Assembly: GCF_902833645.1 (NCBI RefSeq)
Contig: NZ_CADFGE010000004.1
Span: 496,001 to 560,000, forward strand
Length of the DNA stretch: 64,000 nt
Source: Paraburkholderia fungorum
GTDB taxonomy: Bacteria > Pseudomonadota > Gammaproteobacteria > Burkholderiales > Burkholderiaceae
Direction: 5' to 3'
Shown here in pieces: positions 28,707 to 37,487 of the stretch. Each line of letters starts with the position of its first letter. Within the stretch, counting starts at the first letter, position 1. The notes under the pieces are model-generated. The model was not told the origin of the DNA and ran no database searches. It saw nothing but the letters and a program-made list of their open reading frames with translations. A program made the position numbers and the translations under genes.

Positions 28707-30032
28707 ATGAGTACTACCCCTGTACGATCGAATGAGGCTGCCTTGGGCGGGCAGTCAATGTCCTGGCGCGACATCAAGACGCTAGGGCTCGCTTCCCTCG
28801 GCGGCGCACTCGAATACTACGACTTCATCGTCGCCGTATTCTTCACGAAGCTGCTCGCTACCGTGTTCTTTCCGCCGCACACACCGGAATGGCTTGCCCA
28901 ACTCGAGGTGTTCTGCATTTTCGCGGCGGGTTACCTCGTTCGTCCGATCGGGGGTATCTTCTTCGCCCACTTTGGCGACCGGATCGGCCGCAAGAAAATG
29001 TTTGCACTCAGCCTGTTCCTGATGGCGTTTCCCACGCTCCTGATCGGCCTGCTGCCCAGCTATGCGATGTTCGGCATGGCCGCGCCACTGCTGTTTCTGC
29101 TGTGCCGCGTCCTTCAGGGTCTCTCCGTTGGGGGAGAGGTCCCGGGCGCCTGGATTTTCTGCTCGGAACACGTGCGCCGTGACCGCGTGGGTCTCGCGTG
29201 CGGCCTGCTGATGTCGGGTCTTTGCACGGGCATCCTGCTCGGTGCGTTGAGCGCCAAATATCTGATGGGCAATCTCGATGCGGAGAGCCTGAGGAGTTGG
29301 GGGTGGCGCATGCCGTTCATCGCGGGCGGCGTCTTTGGGCTGATCTCCGTCTACCTGCGTCGCTACCTGCACGAAACGCCCGTCTTCGAAGCGCTGCGCG
29401 CCAAACGTGCCGCTGACTCGCGTTTGCCGCTGTCGGTCGTGCTCAAACATCACCGTGGTGCGATCGTCGTATCGCTGCTGGCCACATGGGTCTTCTCCGG
29501 CATCTTCGTGCTGTATTTCCTGTACACACCGACCTTCCTGCAGTCGCAGTTCCACTATGAAGCGAAAGCGGTATTCACCAACAACTCGTGGTCGATCCTG
29601 GGACTGATCATAGGCAGCACGGTCGCAGGTTGGGTCGCGGACAGGATTGGCGGCGGCAAGGCGTACGCGCTGGGCAGCATCGCAATGCTCGTTGTGACAG
29701 GCGCTTTCTACTTCGCGCTCACTTCCGGCAGTAGCGCGGTCTGGCCGCTCTATATCGCCGGCGGCTTCCTGATCGGCACCATTACGCTCGGCCCGTACAT
29801 TATTGTGAAAAGCTTCCCGCCCGAGGTTCGCTTCACGGGTTTTGCGCTGTCGTACAACACCGCCTACGCGATCTTCGGCGGCACCGCGCCGGCAGTCGCC
29901 TCGTACATGGTGGGTCGGCAGGGCATCCTCATGGCGCCTGCCTGGTATATCGCCGCGCTCTGCGTGCTCGGCGTCATCATCGGACTCACCTGGCGTGCCC
30001 CAGTCCACGCCGACGTTGTCGCTTCGTATTGA
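28707..30032 (+). CDS. MFS transporter (MHS/sialate-type)
   Basis: 441-residue major-facilitator protein with GALEYYDFIVAVFF, FAHFGDRIGRKKMF, the RVLQGLSVGGEVPGAW loop and about 12 hydrophobic segments. It has the usual family length, unlike the transporter at 24961. GGAGG precedes the ATG by 6 bases. The operator at 28639 suggests it is controlled with the pic genes; it is a candidate second picolinate (or intermediate) importer. Confidence 0.82.
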   Translation: MSTTPVRSNEAALGGQSMSWRDIKTLGLASLGGALEYYDFIVAVFFTKLLATVFFPPHTPEWLAQLEVFCIFAAGYLVRPIGGIFFAHFGDRIGRKKMFALSLFLMAFPTLLIGLLPSYAMFGMAAPLLFLLCRVLQGLSVGGEVPGAWIFCSEHVRRDRVGLACGLLMSGLCTGILLGALSAKYLMGNLDAESLRSWGWRMPFIAGGVFGLISVYLRRYLHETPVFEALRAKRAADSRLPLSVVLKHHRGAIVVSLLATWVFSGIFVLYFLYTPTFLQSQFHYEAKAVFTNNSWSILGLIIGSTVAGWVADRIGGGKAYALGSIAMLVVTGAFYFALTSGSSAVWPLYIAGGFLIGTITLGPYIIVKSFPPEVRFTGFALSYNTAYAIFGGTAPAVASYMVGRQGILMAPAWYIAALCVLGVIIGLTWRAPVHADVVASY

Positions 30033-30386
30033 GGTAGTGGCGGCATCGAGCGGTTGCGTTGCCGGTTCGATGCCTGAATGACGCGCCGTCTTTACCGCAT
30101 CCCGGGGATTTCCACACAAGGCTTGATCATGGACAGTGTCGACCTTGACGTGTTGAAAAGCAGTGCGCCAGGGTCGTACCAACAGCATCGGCGCGAACTT
30201 GAGCACGCAAAGCGCCGGGGGGAGGGGGCGTGCCTGAGAGTCCGCCAAACGCCCGTCGCATTTCTGCCATCCTGGTGGGCTCGGTAGCGGCTGCGAAATG
30301 CTGCCTGACCGGCGCCGGGATAGTGGGAGTCAAATCGCTTGCATGATCGATCCTGCAAAACAAAGATCGAACTGACTCCGGAAAAC
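30033..30386. other. Intergenic region without a supported gene
   Basis: Several short open frames overlap here, but none has a ribosome-binding site or recognisable protein. It separates the pic cluster from the tRNA-Leu terminator and may be the scar of cluster acquisition. Confidence 0.4.
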
Positions 30387-30421
30387 GAAAAAACCCGCGG
30401 AGCCTTGTGCTGTCGCGGGTT
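30387..30421 (-). terminator. Terminator of tRNA-Leu
   Basis: AACCCGCG at 30392-30399 pairs with CGCGGGTT at 30414-30421. Read on the minus strand the stem is followed by a run of T. It is 25 bases downstream of the tRNA 3' end. Confidence 0.8.
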
Positions 30422-30445
30422 TCTGTACTTCTCTGGAATATTCTT

Positions 30446-30530
30446 TGGTGCCCAGGGCCGGAATCGAACCGGCACGCCTTGCGGCGGGGGATTTTGAGTC
30501 CCCTGCGTCTACCAATTTCACCACCTGGGC
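30446..30530 (-). tRNA. tRNA-Leu (anticodon CAA)
   Basis: 85 bases with encoded CCA. The acceptor stem is GCCCAGG/CCTGGGC with discriminator A. The anticodon loop reads CTCAAAA within a GGGGA/TCCCC stem, giving CAA for TTG codons. The long variable arm and GGTTCGATTCC T arm fit the leucine class. Confidence 0.95.
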
Positions 30531-30636
30531 AGGTCTTGCAGCGCACGCGTCAGACTTTGGCGCGCGGCGAAGACGCAGATTATGGCCGAAAATTCGACGG
30601 CGAGCAAGCCGCCCGCCTTCTTCGCTTGCCCGGCCG

Positions 30637-32022
30637 TCAAACCGTGCGTGAAAACCGTTCGAGCGCCTGCTGGCCGAGGTAGCGGTCGAACACCATCGCG
30701 ATGTTGCGCACGAGCATGCGTCCGGCCATCTGCACTTCGAGCTTGTGGCCGCTCACCGACACCAGCCCGTCCTGCTCGAAGCCGCGCAGGCGCTCCAGCT
30801 CCGGCTCGAACGTATCGGCGAAGCGGATGCCGTACGCAGCTTCGAATTCATCGAAACGCAACTCCAGATTGCACATCAATTGCGTGATCACGTCGCGCCG
30901 CAGACGGTCGTCCGCTGTGAGGCGCACTCCGCGTGTGATTGCGAGCTTGCCGGCATCGATTGCCGCGGCGTAGCCCGGTAGATCTTTGACGTTCTGCGCG
31001 TAGACGTCGCCGACTTTGCCGATCGACGACGCGCCGAAGCCAATCAGATCGCATTCCGCGCGCGTGCTATACCCTTGGAAATTCCGATGCAACGTACGCT
31101 GCGCTTGCGCGCGTGCGAGTTCGTCCATGGGCAGCGCGAAATGATCCATGCCGATGTAGACATAGCCCGCGCCCGTCAGCCGCTCGACCACCCGTTGCAG
31201 GATCGCAAGCCGCACGGCCGGGGAGGGCAGCGTGGCGGGATCCATCTGCCGTTGCATCTTGAAGAGCTGCGGCATGTGCGCGTACGCGAACACCGAAAGA
31301 CGGTCGGGCGCGAGCTCAATCATTGTGTCGAGCGTGCGACTGAAGCTGTCGACCGTTTGATGCGGCAGCCCGTAAATCAGATCGACGCCGATCGAGTGGA
31401 AGCCCGTGGCACGCGCGGCTTGCATCACTGATACGGTCATATCGAGCGGCTGAATGCGATTGATCGCTCGCTGCACCACCGGATCGAAATCCTGTACGCC
31501 GAGACTGAGCCGGTTAAAGCCTAGCGTGCGCAAATGCGCAATGGTCCCGGGCGACGCTTCGCGCGGGTCGACTTCGATCGAATACTCGCCCTCGCTATCG
31601 GCGAGCAGGCTGAAATGCTCGCGTGCCGCGGCCATCAGCTCCGCCATTTCATCGTGCGACAGGAAGGTGGGTGTTCCACCGCCCCAGTGCAATTGCGACA
31701 CGGGGCGCCGCGTGTCGAAACACGCCGCCTGCAGTGCCATTTCCCGCTTCAGACGGTCGACGTAAGGACGCGCGTGCGCGCGGTTTTTCGTGGCGACCTT
31801 GTTGCAGCCGCAGTAGAAGCACACGGTGTCGCAAAAGGGGATGTGAAAGTACAGCGAGAGATCGGTGGCCGATGCCCCTGGGTCCGCGGCGGCACGTAAA
31901 TAGTCGGCAGGATCGAACTCGTCGCGGAACTGGAGGGCGGTTGGATAGGACGTATACCGTGGACCATTCGCGTTGTACTTGGCGAGCAGGTCGGGGCGGA
32001 ATAGCAGGTTGGCGGTGGTCAT
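30637..32022 (-). CDS. hemN: Oxygen-independent coproporphyrinogen III oxidase
   Basis: 461-residue radical-SAM enzyme. [14 protein letters not shown] near the start is the HemN hallmark. [10 protein letters not shown] holds the Cys-x3-Cys-x2-Cys ligands of the 4Fe-4S cluster plus the extra Cys of true HemN, which argues against a HemW-like protein. It decarboxylates coproporphyrinogen III to protoporphyrinogen IX in anaerobic haem synthesis. The ATG at 32022 gives the E. coli length (457); in-frame ATG 32130 is possible. No FNR-type site was seen upstream. Confidence 0.92.
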   Translation of the reverse strand: MTTANLLFRPDLLAKYNANGPRYTSYPTALQFRDEFDPADYLRAAADPGASATDLSLYFHIPFCDTVCFYCGCNKVATKNRAHARPYVDRLKREMALQAACFDTRRPVSQLHWGGGTPTFLSHDEMAELMAAAREHFSLLADSEGEYSIEVDPREASPGTIAHLRTLGFNRLSLGVQDFDPVVQRAINRIQPLDMTVSVMQAARATGFHSIGVDLIYGLPHQTVDSFSRTLDTMIELAPDRLSVFAYAHMPQLFKMQRQMDPATLPSPAVRLAILQRVVERLTGAGYVYIGMDHFALPMDELARAQAQRTLHRNFQGYSTRAECDLIGFGASSIGKVGDVYAQNVKDLPGYAAAIDAGKLAITRGVRLTADDRLRRDVITQLMCNLELRFDEFEAAYGIRFADTFEPELERLRGFEQDGLVSVSGHKLEVQMAGRMLVRNIAMVFDRYLGQQALERFSRTV

Positions 32023-32255
32023 GGGGCGCTCGGGTTGGACAGCCACCGTTGAAGAGGCACGAGCCGGCGGGGTTCTCGGCACCGGATCGAGCAGCACAAA
32101 CGCCTCTTGAGCGTGGCCTTTCGTATCCATCGAGTTTACGTGGGCGGTCCTCGGCCGAATTGTGTAAAAAGGTCGCACGCGACGCGATGGCACAATGCGG
32201 GTCTGGCGCTGCGTTGCATGTTGTGTTGCGTGTTTTTGAGTTCAGGAAGAATGTC

Positions 32256-32579
32256 GTGAGTGATGTGTCGAGCCGCGCTCTGAAGCGCGAGTCCCCGTTC
32301 AACGTGACCGGTCACGCGTGCCGCCCCGATTGCGGCGCGTGCTGTATCGCACCGTCGATTTCAAGCCCGATCCCGGGCATGCCGGATGGCAAACCGGCGG
32401 GCGTGCGCTGCGTGCAACTTGGTGACGATCTGCGTTGCGCGATCTTCGGTCAACCGGAGCGGCCGGCGTGTTGCTCCGGTTTGCAACCGCAGATGGACAT
32501 GTGCGGCGCGAGCCGTCATGAAGCACTCGCGTGGCTCGCCCAACTGGAAACACAAACTCAGCCGGCGGTGCGCCGTTAG
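32256..32579 (+). CDS. YkgJ-family cysteine-cluster protein
   Basis: 107 residues with eight or more conserved Cys: [13 protein letters not shown] near residue 22, then [22 protein letters not shown] and MCG. This is the zinc- or iron-chelating cysteine cluster family (YkgJ/UPF0153 type), usually of unknown function. The GTG at 32256 follows AGGAA. It is divergent from hemN with a 230-base gap. Confidence 0.78.
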   Translation: MSDVSSRALKRESPFNVTGHACRPDCGACCIAPSISSPIPGMPDGKPAGVRCVQLGDDLRCAIFGQPERPACCSGLQPQMDMCGASRHEALAWLAQLETQTQPAVRR

Positions 32580-32679
32580 CGCCTGAACGAGATTCCGCCA
32601 TGCCGTCCGTTCCATCCGTTCGGACAGGTACGCATCAACCGAAGCGCATGCACGAAAAGGCTTCCACAGGAGATTTCGC

Positions 32680-33273
32680 ATGACTCAACCCGCTGCGCCG
32701 ACCCGGCGCCGCTTCCTGCTCGCAGCGCTGACAGGCTGTAGCGCGCTTGGCCTCACTGTGTCGCTGGCGGCGTGCGCGACGCCGATCTTTCCGTTCATCC
32801 CCTCGCATTACACGTTCTCGCAGCAACAGGTGCAGGACGCGGTGCAGCGCAAATTCCCGTATCAGCGCACGGTTTCGCAGGTGTTCGAGGTCGCGCTGAC
32901 CAATCCGGTGGTCGGCTTCCTGCCGGACGCGAACCGTGTTTCGGTGAAGCTCGACGCACGGCTCGTGAGCCCGTTCATGCAGCAACCGGTCGATGGTGTA
33001 TTCACGCTGTCGAGCGAACTGGCCTACGACGCGGCCAGCAAATCCGTCGTGCTGAAGTCGCCGAACGTCGACAACGTCAGCGTGAGCGGGCAGGCGCAGG
33101 CTTACACGCAGCAGATCAACGCGGCGGCGGCCGTACTCGCCACGCAGTTGCTGACCAATTACCCGATCTACACGTTCAAGCCCGAACAGTTGCAATTTGC
33201 CGGGGTGAACTACGAACCCGGTACAATCACGATCCTTACAAACGGCATACGCGTGCAAATCGTCGAGAAATGA
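32680..33273 (+). CDS. DUF1439-type lipoprotein
   Basis: 197 residues. An Arg-rich start and hydrophobic stretch end in a lipobox (SLAAC, Cys about residue 31), so it should be lipidated and anchored in the outer membrane. The body (YTFSQQQVQDAVQRKFPYQRTVSQVFEVALTNPVV) resembles E. coli YceB and other DUF1439 proteins, which have a BPI-like lipid-binding fold. Function is not established. Confidence 0.75.
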   Translation: MTQPAAPTRRRFLLAALTGCSALGLTVSLAACATPIFPFIPSHYTFSQQQVQDAVQRKFPYQRTVSQVFEVALTNPVVGFLPDANRVSVKLDARLVSPFMQQPVDGVFTLSSELAYDAASKSVVLKSPNVDNVSVSGQAQAYTQQINAAAAVLATQLLTNYPIYTFKPEQLQFAGVNYEPGTITILTNGIRVQIVEK

Positions 33274-33354
33274 CGTCGCGCGCGGCCGGCAGGGTCGCGC
33301 GGGTGCCGTGCGGGCCCTGTTCGTTCCGACTATCTACAGCGATGAGGGTCACGG

Positions 33355-34191
33355 ATGGACTGGCTAATGGCTTGCAAGGCGCTGATTCTGGGCGTCGTCG
33401 AGGGGTTGACGGAATTTTTGCCGGTGTCGAGCACGGGCCATCTGATCGTCGCGGGTAGTCTGCTCAATTTCACGGATGACCACGCGAAAACCTTCGATGT
33501 CGTGATCCAGCTCGGCGCCATTCTGGCCGTGTGCTGGGAGTTTCGCCGCCGCATCGGCAGTGTGGTGGCCGGTTTGCCCAGCCGGCCCGACGCCAGGCGC
33601 TTCACGCTGAACGTGATCATCGCGACGATTCCGGCGGTCGTGCTCGGCTTGCTGTTTGAGAAGAGCATCAAGGCTGCGCTGTTTTCGCCGGTGCCGGTCG
33701 CGTTCGCGCTGGTGGCGGGCGGCGTGGTGATCCTCTGGGCGGAAGCGCGCCAGCGCGCGCGAGGCCAAACAGCGGCGCGCGTTCAGCACGTCGACGATTT
33801 GAGCCCGCTCGATGCGTTGAAAGTCGGCCTCGCCCAATGTTTTGCGTTGATTCCGGGCATGTCGCGTTCGGGGTCGACGATCATCGGCGGAATGCTGTTT
33901 GGTCTCGAACGGCGCGTCGCCACCGAGTTTTCCTTCTTCCTCGCGATTCCGATCATCTTCGGCGCGACGGCTTACGAACTCTATAAAGACTGGCATCTGC
34001 TGTCCGTCGACGCCTTGGGCAGTTTCGCGCTGGGCTTCGTGGCGGCCTTTATCAGCGCCTTCGCCTGCGTGCGCTGGCTGCTGCGCTATATCTCCGCGCA
34101 CGACTTCACCGTGTTCGCGTGGTACCGGATCGGCTTTGGCCTGCTGATCCTGCTGGTCGGCTACAGCGGTGCATTGAGCTGGGCGGATTGA
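33355..34191 (+). CDS. uppP: Undecaprenyl-diphosphatase
   Basis: 278-residue integral membrane phosphatase (BacA type). [16 protein letters not shown] and the second motif [14 protein letters not shown] (about residues 168-181) form the active site. It recycles undecaprenyl pyrophosphate for peptidoglycan and O-antigen synthesis and gives basal bacitracin resistance. A strong terminator follows at 34219. Confidence 0.93.
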   Translation: MDWLMACKALILGVVEGLTEFLPVSSTGHLIVAGSLLNFTDDHAKTFDVVIQLGAILAVCWEFRRRIGSVVAGLPSRPDARRFTLNVIIATIPAVVLGLLFEKSIKAALFSPVPVAFALVAGGVVILWAEARQRARGQTAARVQHVDDLSPLDALKVGLAQCFALIPGMSRSGSTIIGGMLFGLERRVATEFSFFLAIPIIFGATAYELYKDWHLLSVDALGSFALGFVAAFISAFACVRWLLRYISAHDFTVFAWYRIGFGLLILLVGYSGALSWAD

Positions 34192-34218
34192 GTTTTCAGC
34201 CGTTTTTGGAAGCATGAA

Positions 34219-34250
34219 AAAAGGTCCGCGTTCACGGACCTTTTTCTTTT
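34219..34250. terminator. Terminator between convergent uppP and trmB
   Basis: AAAGGTCCG-CGTTCA-CGGACCTTT with T-rich 3' and A-rich 5' flanks, usable by both converging transcripts. Confidence 0.88.
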
Positions 34251-34275
34251 TGCAGGCGGGGTATCGCGCGTGTTT

Positions 34276-35058
34276 TTACGCCGTGGCGCGCTTCCTGAAC
34301 ACCAGATCCCACACGCCATGTCCTAGCCGCAGCCCGCGGCGTTCGAACTTTGTCACCGGACGATATTCAGGACGCGGGGCATAGCCATCGGCGGTGTTTT
34401 CCAGCGCCGGATCGGCGCCCAGTACTTCGAGCATCTGCTCGGCGTAGTTTTGCCAGTCGGTTGCGCAATGCAGATAGGCACCCGGCTTCAGACGGGAAAC
34501 CAGCAGCGCGACGAACTTCGGCTGGATCAGCCGGCGCTTATGGTGGCGCGCCTTGTGCCAGGGGTCCGGAAAGAAGATGTGAACGCCGTCGAGGCTGTCC
34601 GGGGCAATCATCTGTTCGAGCACTTCGACCGCATCGTGCTGAATGATGCGGATGTTCGACAATGACTGCTCGCCCATCAACTTCAGCAGCGCGCCGACGC
34701 CCGGCTCGTGCACTTCGACACCGAGAAAGTCGTCGCCGGGACGGTGCGAGGCGATTTCCGCCGTGGTCGCGCCCATTCCGAAGCCGATTTCTAGCACGCG
34801 CGGCGCTGCGCGGCCGAACACGTTATTCCAGTCGGGTTGTTGTGGGGTGAAGGGCACGACGAAACGCGGGCCGAGTTCATCCATCGCGCGGCGCTGGCCG
34901 GTCGAGACGCGGCCCGCACGCGTGACAAAGCTGCGGATGCGGCGCCGGTGCAGGGCTTCTTCTGACGGGGCGCCGGTATCGACCGGTTGGCCTTCGATTG
35001 CGGAGGAAGGCGGCGGGAGTTGGTCCGGCAGGCCGGCGTCGTTTGGATCGTGGATCAT
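34276..35058 (-). CDS. trmB: tRNA (guanine-N7-)-methyltransferase
   Basis: 260 residues. A disordered Pro/Ser-rich N-terminus of about 45 residues precedes the SAM-binding motif [12 protein letters not shown] (about residue 92), [14 protein letters not shown] and the TrmB signature [22 protein letters not shown]. It methylates G46 of tRNAs. The ATG at 35058 is used; the N-terminal extension is common in Burkholderiales. Confidence 0.93.
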   Translation of the reverse strand: MIHDPNDAGLPDQLPPPSSAIEGQPVDTGAPSEEALHRRRIRSFVTRAGRVSTGQRRAMDELGPRFVVPFTPQQPDWNNVFGRAAPRVLEIGFGMGATTAEIASHRPGDDFLGVEVHEPGVGALLKLMGEQSLSNIRIIQHDAVEVLEQMIAPDSLDGVHIFFPDPWHKARHHKRRLIQPKFVALLVSRLKPGAYLHCATDWQNYAEQMLEVLGADPALENTADGYAPRPEYRPVTKFERRGLRLGHGVWDLVFRKRATA

Positions 35059-35180
35059 GGTCGATGCTGCTACAAGGGTGAGGGCATGGCGGCTTGCGTG
35101 GCCCGTTGCGAGGTGCCGTTGCGCTGGCGCGGGACGGGGCGCAGTTCGCTCGAATCGCTATGCGTTGCCGCTGTCACTAC

Positions 35181-35340
35181 AAAAAAGCCGCCTTCATGGG
35201 AGGCGGCTCGTGCTGATTTCTGCTGAAGGCTCAGCAGGAAGGTGGAGCGGGCGTTGCAAGTGCGCGTAAGGTAGCACACCCGAAAAGGGTGCGTCCAGAA
35301 GGTGACCGGCTTGACCGGGCCTGAAGCCAGAGTCGAGATT
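35181..35340 (-). ncRNA. Candidate small RNA upstream of trmB (5' end uncertain)
   Basis: On the minus strand a hairpin CTGCTGA-GCCT-TCAGCAG (35220-35237) is followed by a textbook terminator with stem AGCCGCCT/AGGCGGCT and a run of T (35181-35208). It lies upstream of trmB and does not terminate any visible gene, so a short independent transcript or an attenuated leader is likely. The 5' boundary is a guess from the AT-rich sequence near 35340-35380. Confidence 0.35.
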
Positions 35341-35427
35341 ACGTTTTCATAACCATGATTACAATTCGTATGTTTTAATCGAGTTGTAAGCCATCCCTTG
35401 TAACGGTTATCGAAACGAAAATTCATT

Positions 35428-35811
35428 ATGGGTAAATACGCACACAACCATCGTCAGACGAAACCCGCCAAAATCGGTTGGACCGCGGTCGATCCAACCG
35501 CCGTTCCGACCACTTCCCGGAATGCGCTTCGCAAAGCCATGGCCATTGAAGGCGTGCCGCTCACGCAATTCAACGATTTACTGTGGATCATGGCGCAGGA
35601 GTCCGGCGGCGCAGTAGGCATGCGCAACGGCAAGTTGGCCACGCGCGGCATGTATCAATTGCTGCCGTCGCAATGTGAATTGAATCCGAATGGCGAAAAA
35701 TCATTCGGCAATGCAGTCGAGGAATGTCAGGGTGGGATTCGCTATATTCTCGGCCGGTATCACACTGCGGCATCAGCGCGGCTGGTGTGGGAAGCAAACC
35801 ACTGGTGCTGA
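35428..35811 (+). CDS. Small lytic-transglycosylase-like protein
   Basis: 127 residues resembling the SLT/lysozyme-like fold: FNDLLWIMAQESGGAVGMRNGKLATRGMYQLLPSQ has the catalytic-type Glu in AQESGG and the G-x-YQL pattern, and CQGGIRYILGRY follows. There is no signal peptide, so export is unclear. It may be a phage-derived relic; it lies outside the island, 130 bases from tRNA-Gly. Confidence 0.6.
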   Translation: MGKYAHNHRQTKPAKIGWTAVDPTAVPTTSRNALRKAMAIEGVPLTQFNDLLWIMAQESGGAVGMRNGKLATRGMYQLLPSQCELNPNGEKSFGNAVEECQGGIRYILGRYHTAASARLVWEANHWC

Positions 35812-35941
35812 ATGGCGTGCGGGTTCATCGCAGCGATGTGCGATTTCCTGAAATGATAGAGCGGGAGTAGGTGGCCAACACGGCAGACGCAGATTCCTTC
35901 GCGAAGCCGCCCGGTCAATCGCCAGGCTGGCTGAAGGGATC

Positions 35942-36015
35942 TGGAGCGGGCGATGGGAATCGAACCCACGGCTCTAGCTTGGGAAGCTAGGGTATTACCA
36001 TTATACGACGCCCGC
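35942..36015 (-). tRNA. tRNA-Gly (anticodon CCC), island integration target
   Basis: 74 bases with encoded CCA. The acceptor stem is GCGGGCG/CGCCCGC with discriminator T; the anticodon stem CTAGC/GCTAG encloses TTCCCAA, giving anticodon CCC. Its 5' half (35976-36015) is repeated at 58086-58125. Only the 3' half is original flank. On the minus strand TAAAAT lies 10 bases before the mature 5' end, a plausible -10 supplied by the island. Confidence 0.94.
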
Positions 36016-36020
36016 AGAGC
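35976..36020. repeat. att direct repeat, left copy (45 bp)
   Basis: Perfectly identical to 58086-58130. It covers the tRNA-Gly 5' half from the anticodon arm outward plus 5 bases. It forms the left boundary of the island. Confidence 0.92.
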
Positions 36021-36570
36021 CCGCTATTTTACAGGGGTTTCAGCGTTTTGGGGAGGCGGGTTCGTGTGAGGTGGCGTGAAAAGTGTATGCACTTCGGAAA
36101 TTCTTGCTGGCATTGCCAGTACGGCTGGTCACGAAAGTCTCGGATCGACCAGTTGCAGCCGTTCGAGCGACCGCTTGGGGCAATCTATGGCCAATCGTAA
36201 GGAAGGGGGTGGCCGTACAGACGGAAGTGTGAATAGTCACTGACTGGCGCGCGGGCGCTCGTCGGCCAAGAAGGGCGGTTCGCCCCCTTTCCTATGGACT
36301 GACATATGCGGACTTCCTGCACGTGCCGGACATTCGGCAAATGCGCGCGCATCTTATCTCATCGACGTCCCACAGCTTCGAGCCGAGTAACACTCTTCTT
36401 GCCGGAGTCTTTTTCACTGGCCTGAAGTTGATCAATCGTTGCTGACTGAATAGCCATCGTTATAGGCCTCAAGTTAATCGAATTGGTGCCGATACATCTT
36501 TTTGGGGGCGCTATCGATTACGGCGTTCCGTACCAACATCGCCGTTTTTTCCAAGTAAGTGAGAGCACGG
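36021..36570. other. Left end of the island, non-coding
   Basis: No supported gene. It contains the replacement upstream region of tRNA-Gly (TAAAAT at 36026-36031 read on the minus strand) and GGCGTGAAAAGTG at 36073-36085, a sequence resembling elements at 48390, 51305, 52622 and 57972. Confidence 0.5.
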
Positions 36571-37233
36571 ATGTTTGACTTGTCCCAAGAAATGGCAGAC
36601 AGCGTCTTTGGTCTGTCGAACATAGCGCTTACGATTGGCGCCGCACTCGTGCTGCTCGGTACGGCCGGAGCGTTTTGGAGTGGCGGCATTCGAGACAGAT
36701 ACTCCGACGAACGAATAACCAGCAATGAAGCAAAAACAGCGCAAGCTGTCGCGCAGGCTGCACAGGCAAACCAACGAGCAGAAGAAGAAAAGCTCGCACG
36801 TGTCAAGATAGAAGAGCGATTGGCACCGCGATCGTTAACGGGTGCCCAAGAGACCAACCTTCAAAACCAACTAAGCAAATTCGCAGGCACATCGCTAGAC
36901 ATTCTAATTTATGGCGGCGGAAGCGAGGACGCGCTTCCGTTTGCCGGCATGATTGCGACAACCTTGAACGCGGCGGGTTGGAAGGTACGTGTCTGGAACA
37001 CCATTTCTCCTGGGAGATGGTATCGCGGTGTAGGGTTGAGCACGAGTAGTGGGAGTGATCAAAGCGCTGAAAATGCCGCCAACGAATTGGTGGGTTCGCT
37101 GGCCAGGGAGGGGATTGGCGTCGGTCGGCTTGACCAGTTTGTGACCGGCGAGTTGCCCGACAACGTAAATGGTCCCCCGTGGGACGCTAACAACGTCGCA
37201 CCGATTCGAATGGTGATCGGCAGCAAGCCCTGA
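36571..37233 (+). CDS. Membrane-anchored hypothetical protein
   Basis: 220 residues. One transmembrane helix near the N-terminus (about residues 14-37), then an Ala/Glu/Gln-rich coiled coil (about 50-85, AQAVAQAAQANQRAEEEKL) and a soluble C-terminal domain starting LDILIYGGGSEDALPFAGMIATTL. I do not recognise the family. The topology fits a membrane-tethered sensor or effector. It is the first gene inside the left end; a 255-base gap follows. Confidence 0.65.
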   Translation: MFDLSQEMADSVFGLSNIALTIGAALVLLGTAGAFWSGGIRDRYSDERITSNEAKTAQAVAQAAQANQRAEEEKLARVKIEERLAPRSLTGAQETNLQNQLSKFAGTSLDILIYGGGSEDALPFAGMIATTLNAAGWKVRVWNTISPGRWYRGVGLSTSSGSDQSAENAANELVGSLAREGIGVGRLDQFVTGELPDNVNGPPWDANNVAPIRMVIGSKP

Positions 37234-37487
37234 CAAGCAAAGACATCTGTCCGAGCGGCGACAAACGTCCGCTTCACTTAACAAAGAGCCATCAAGGTTC
37301 CGCCGCGTGCAGAGCCCGCTCCGGGGCGGCAGCAGTCGGCCCGAAGCCGTCGTCCACGATTGACTGCTTTCGAGTAGGCTCTGCCCCGATATGGAGCCCC
37401 TGATTGCCGAGGTTATCCGACCTGCCTTCGCCTACCCGGCCTTGAGCAAAGAAAGAGTCGTCAACTCATATTGACGCAAAGGTATAG

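Noticed and set aside
28782-30248. 488-codon minus-strand frame across the second MFS transporter
   Set aside because: Antisense to a clear transporter gene; the low-complexity Arg/Asp/Glu/Ala composition is a codon-bias shadow.
36040-36240. 66-codon minus-strand frame near the left att site
   Set aside because: No start signals and no protein-like pattern; it overlaps the predicted tRNA promoter region.
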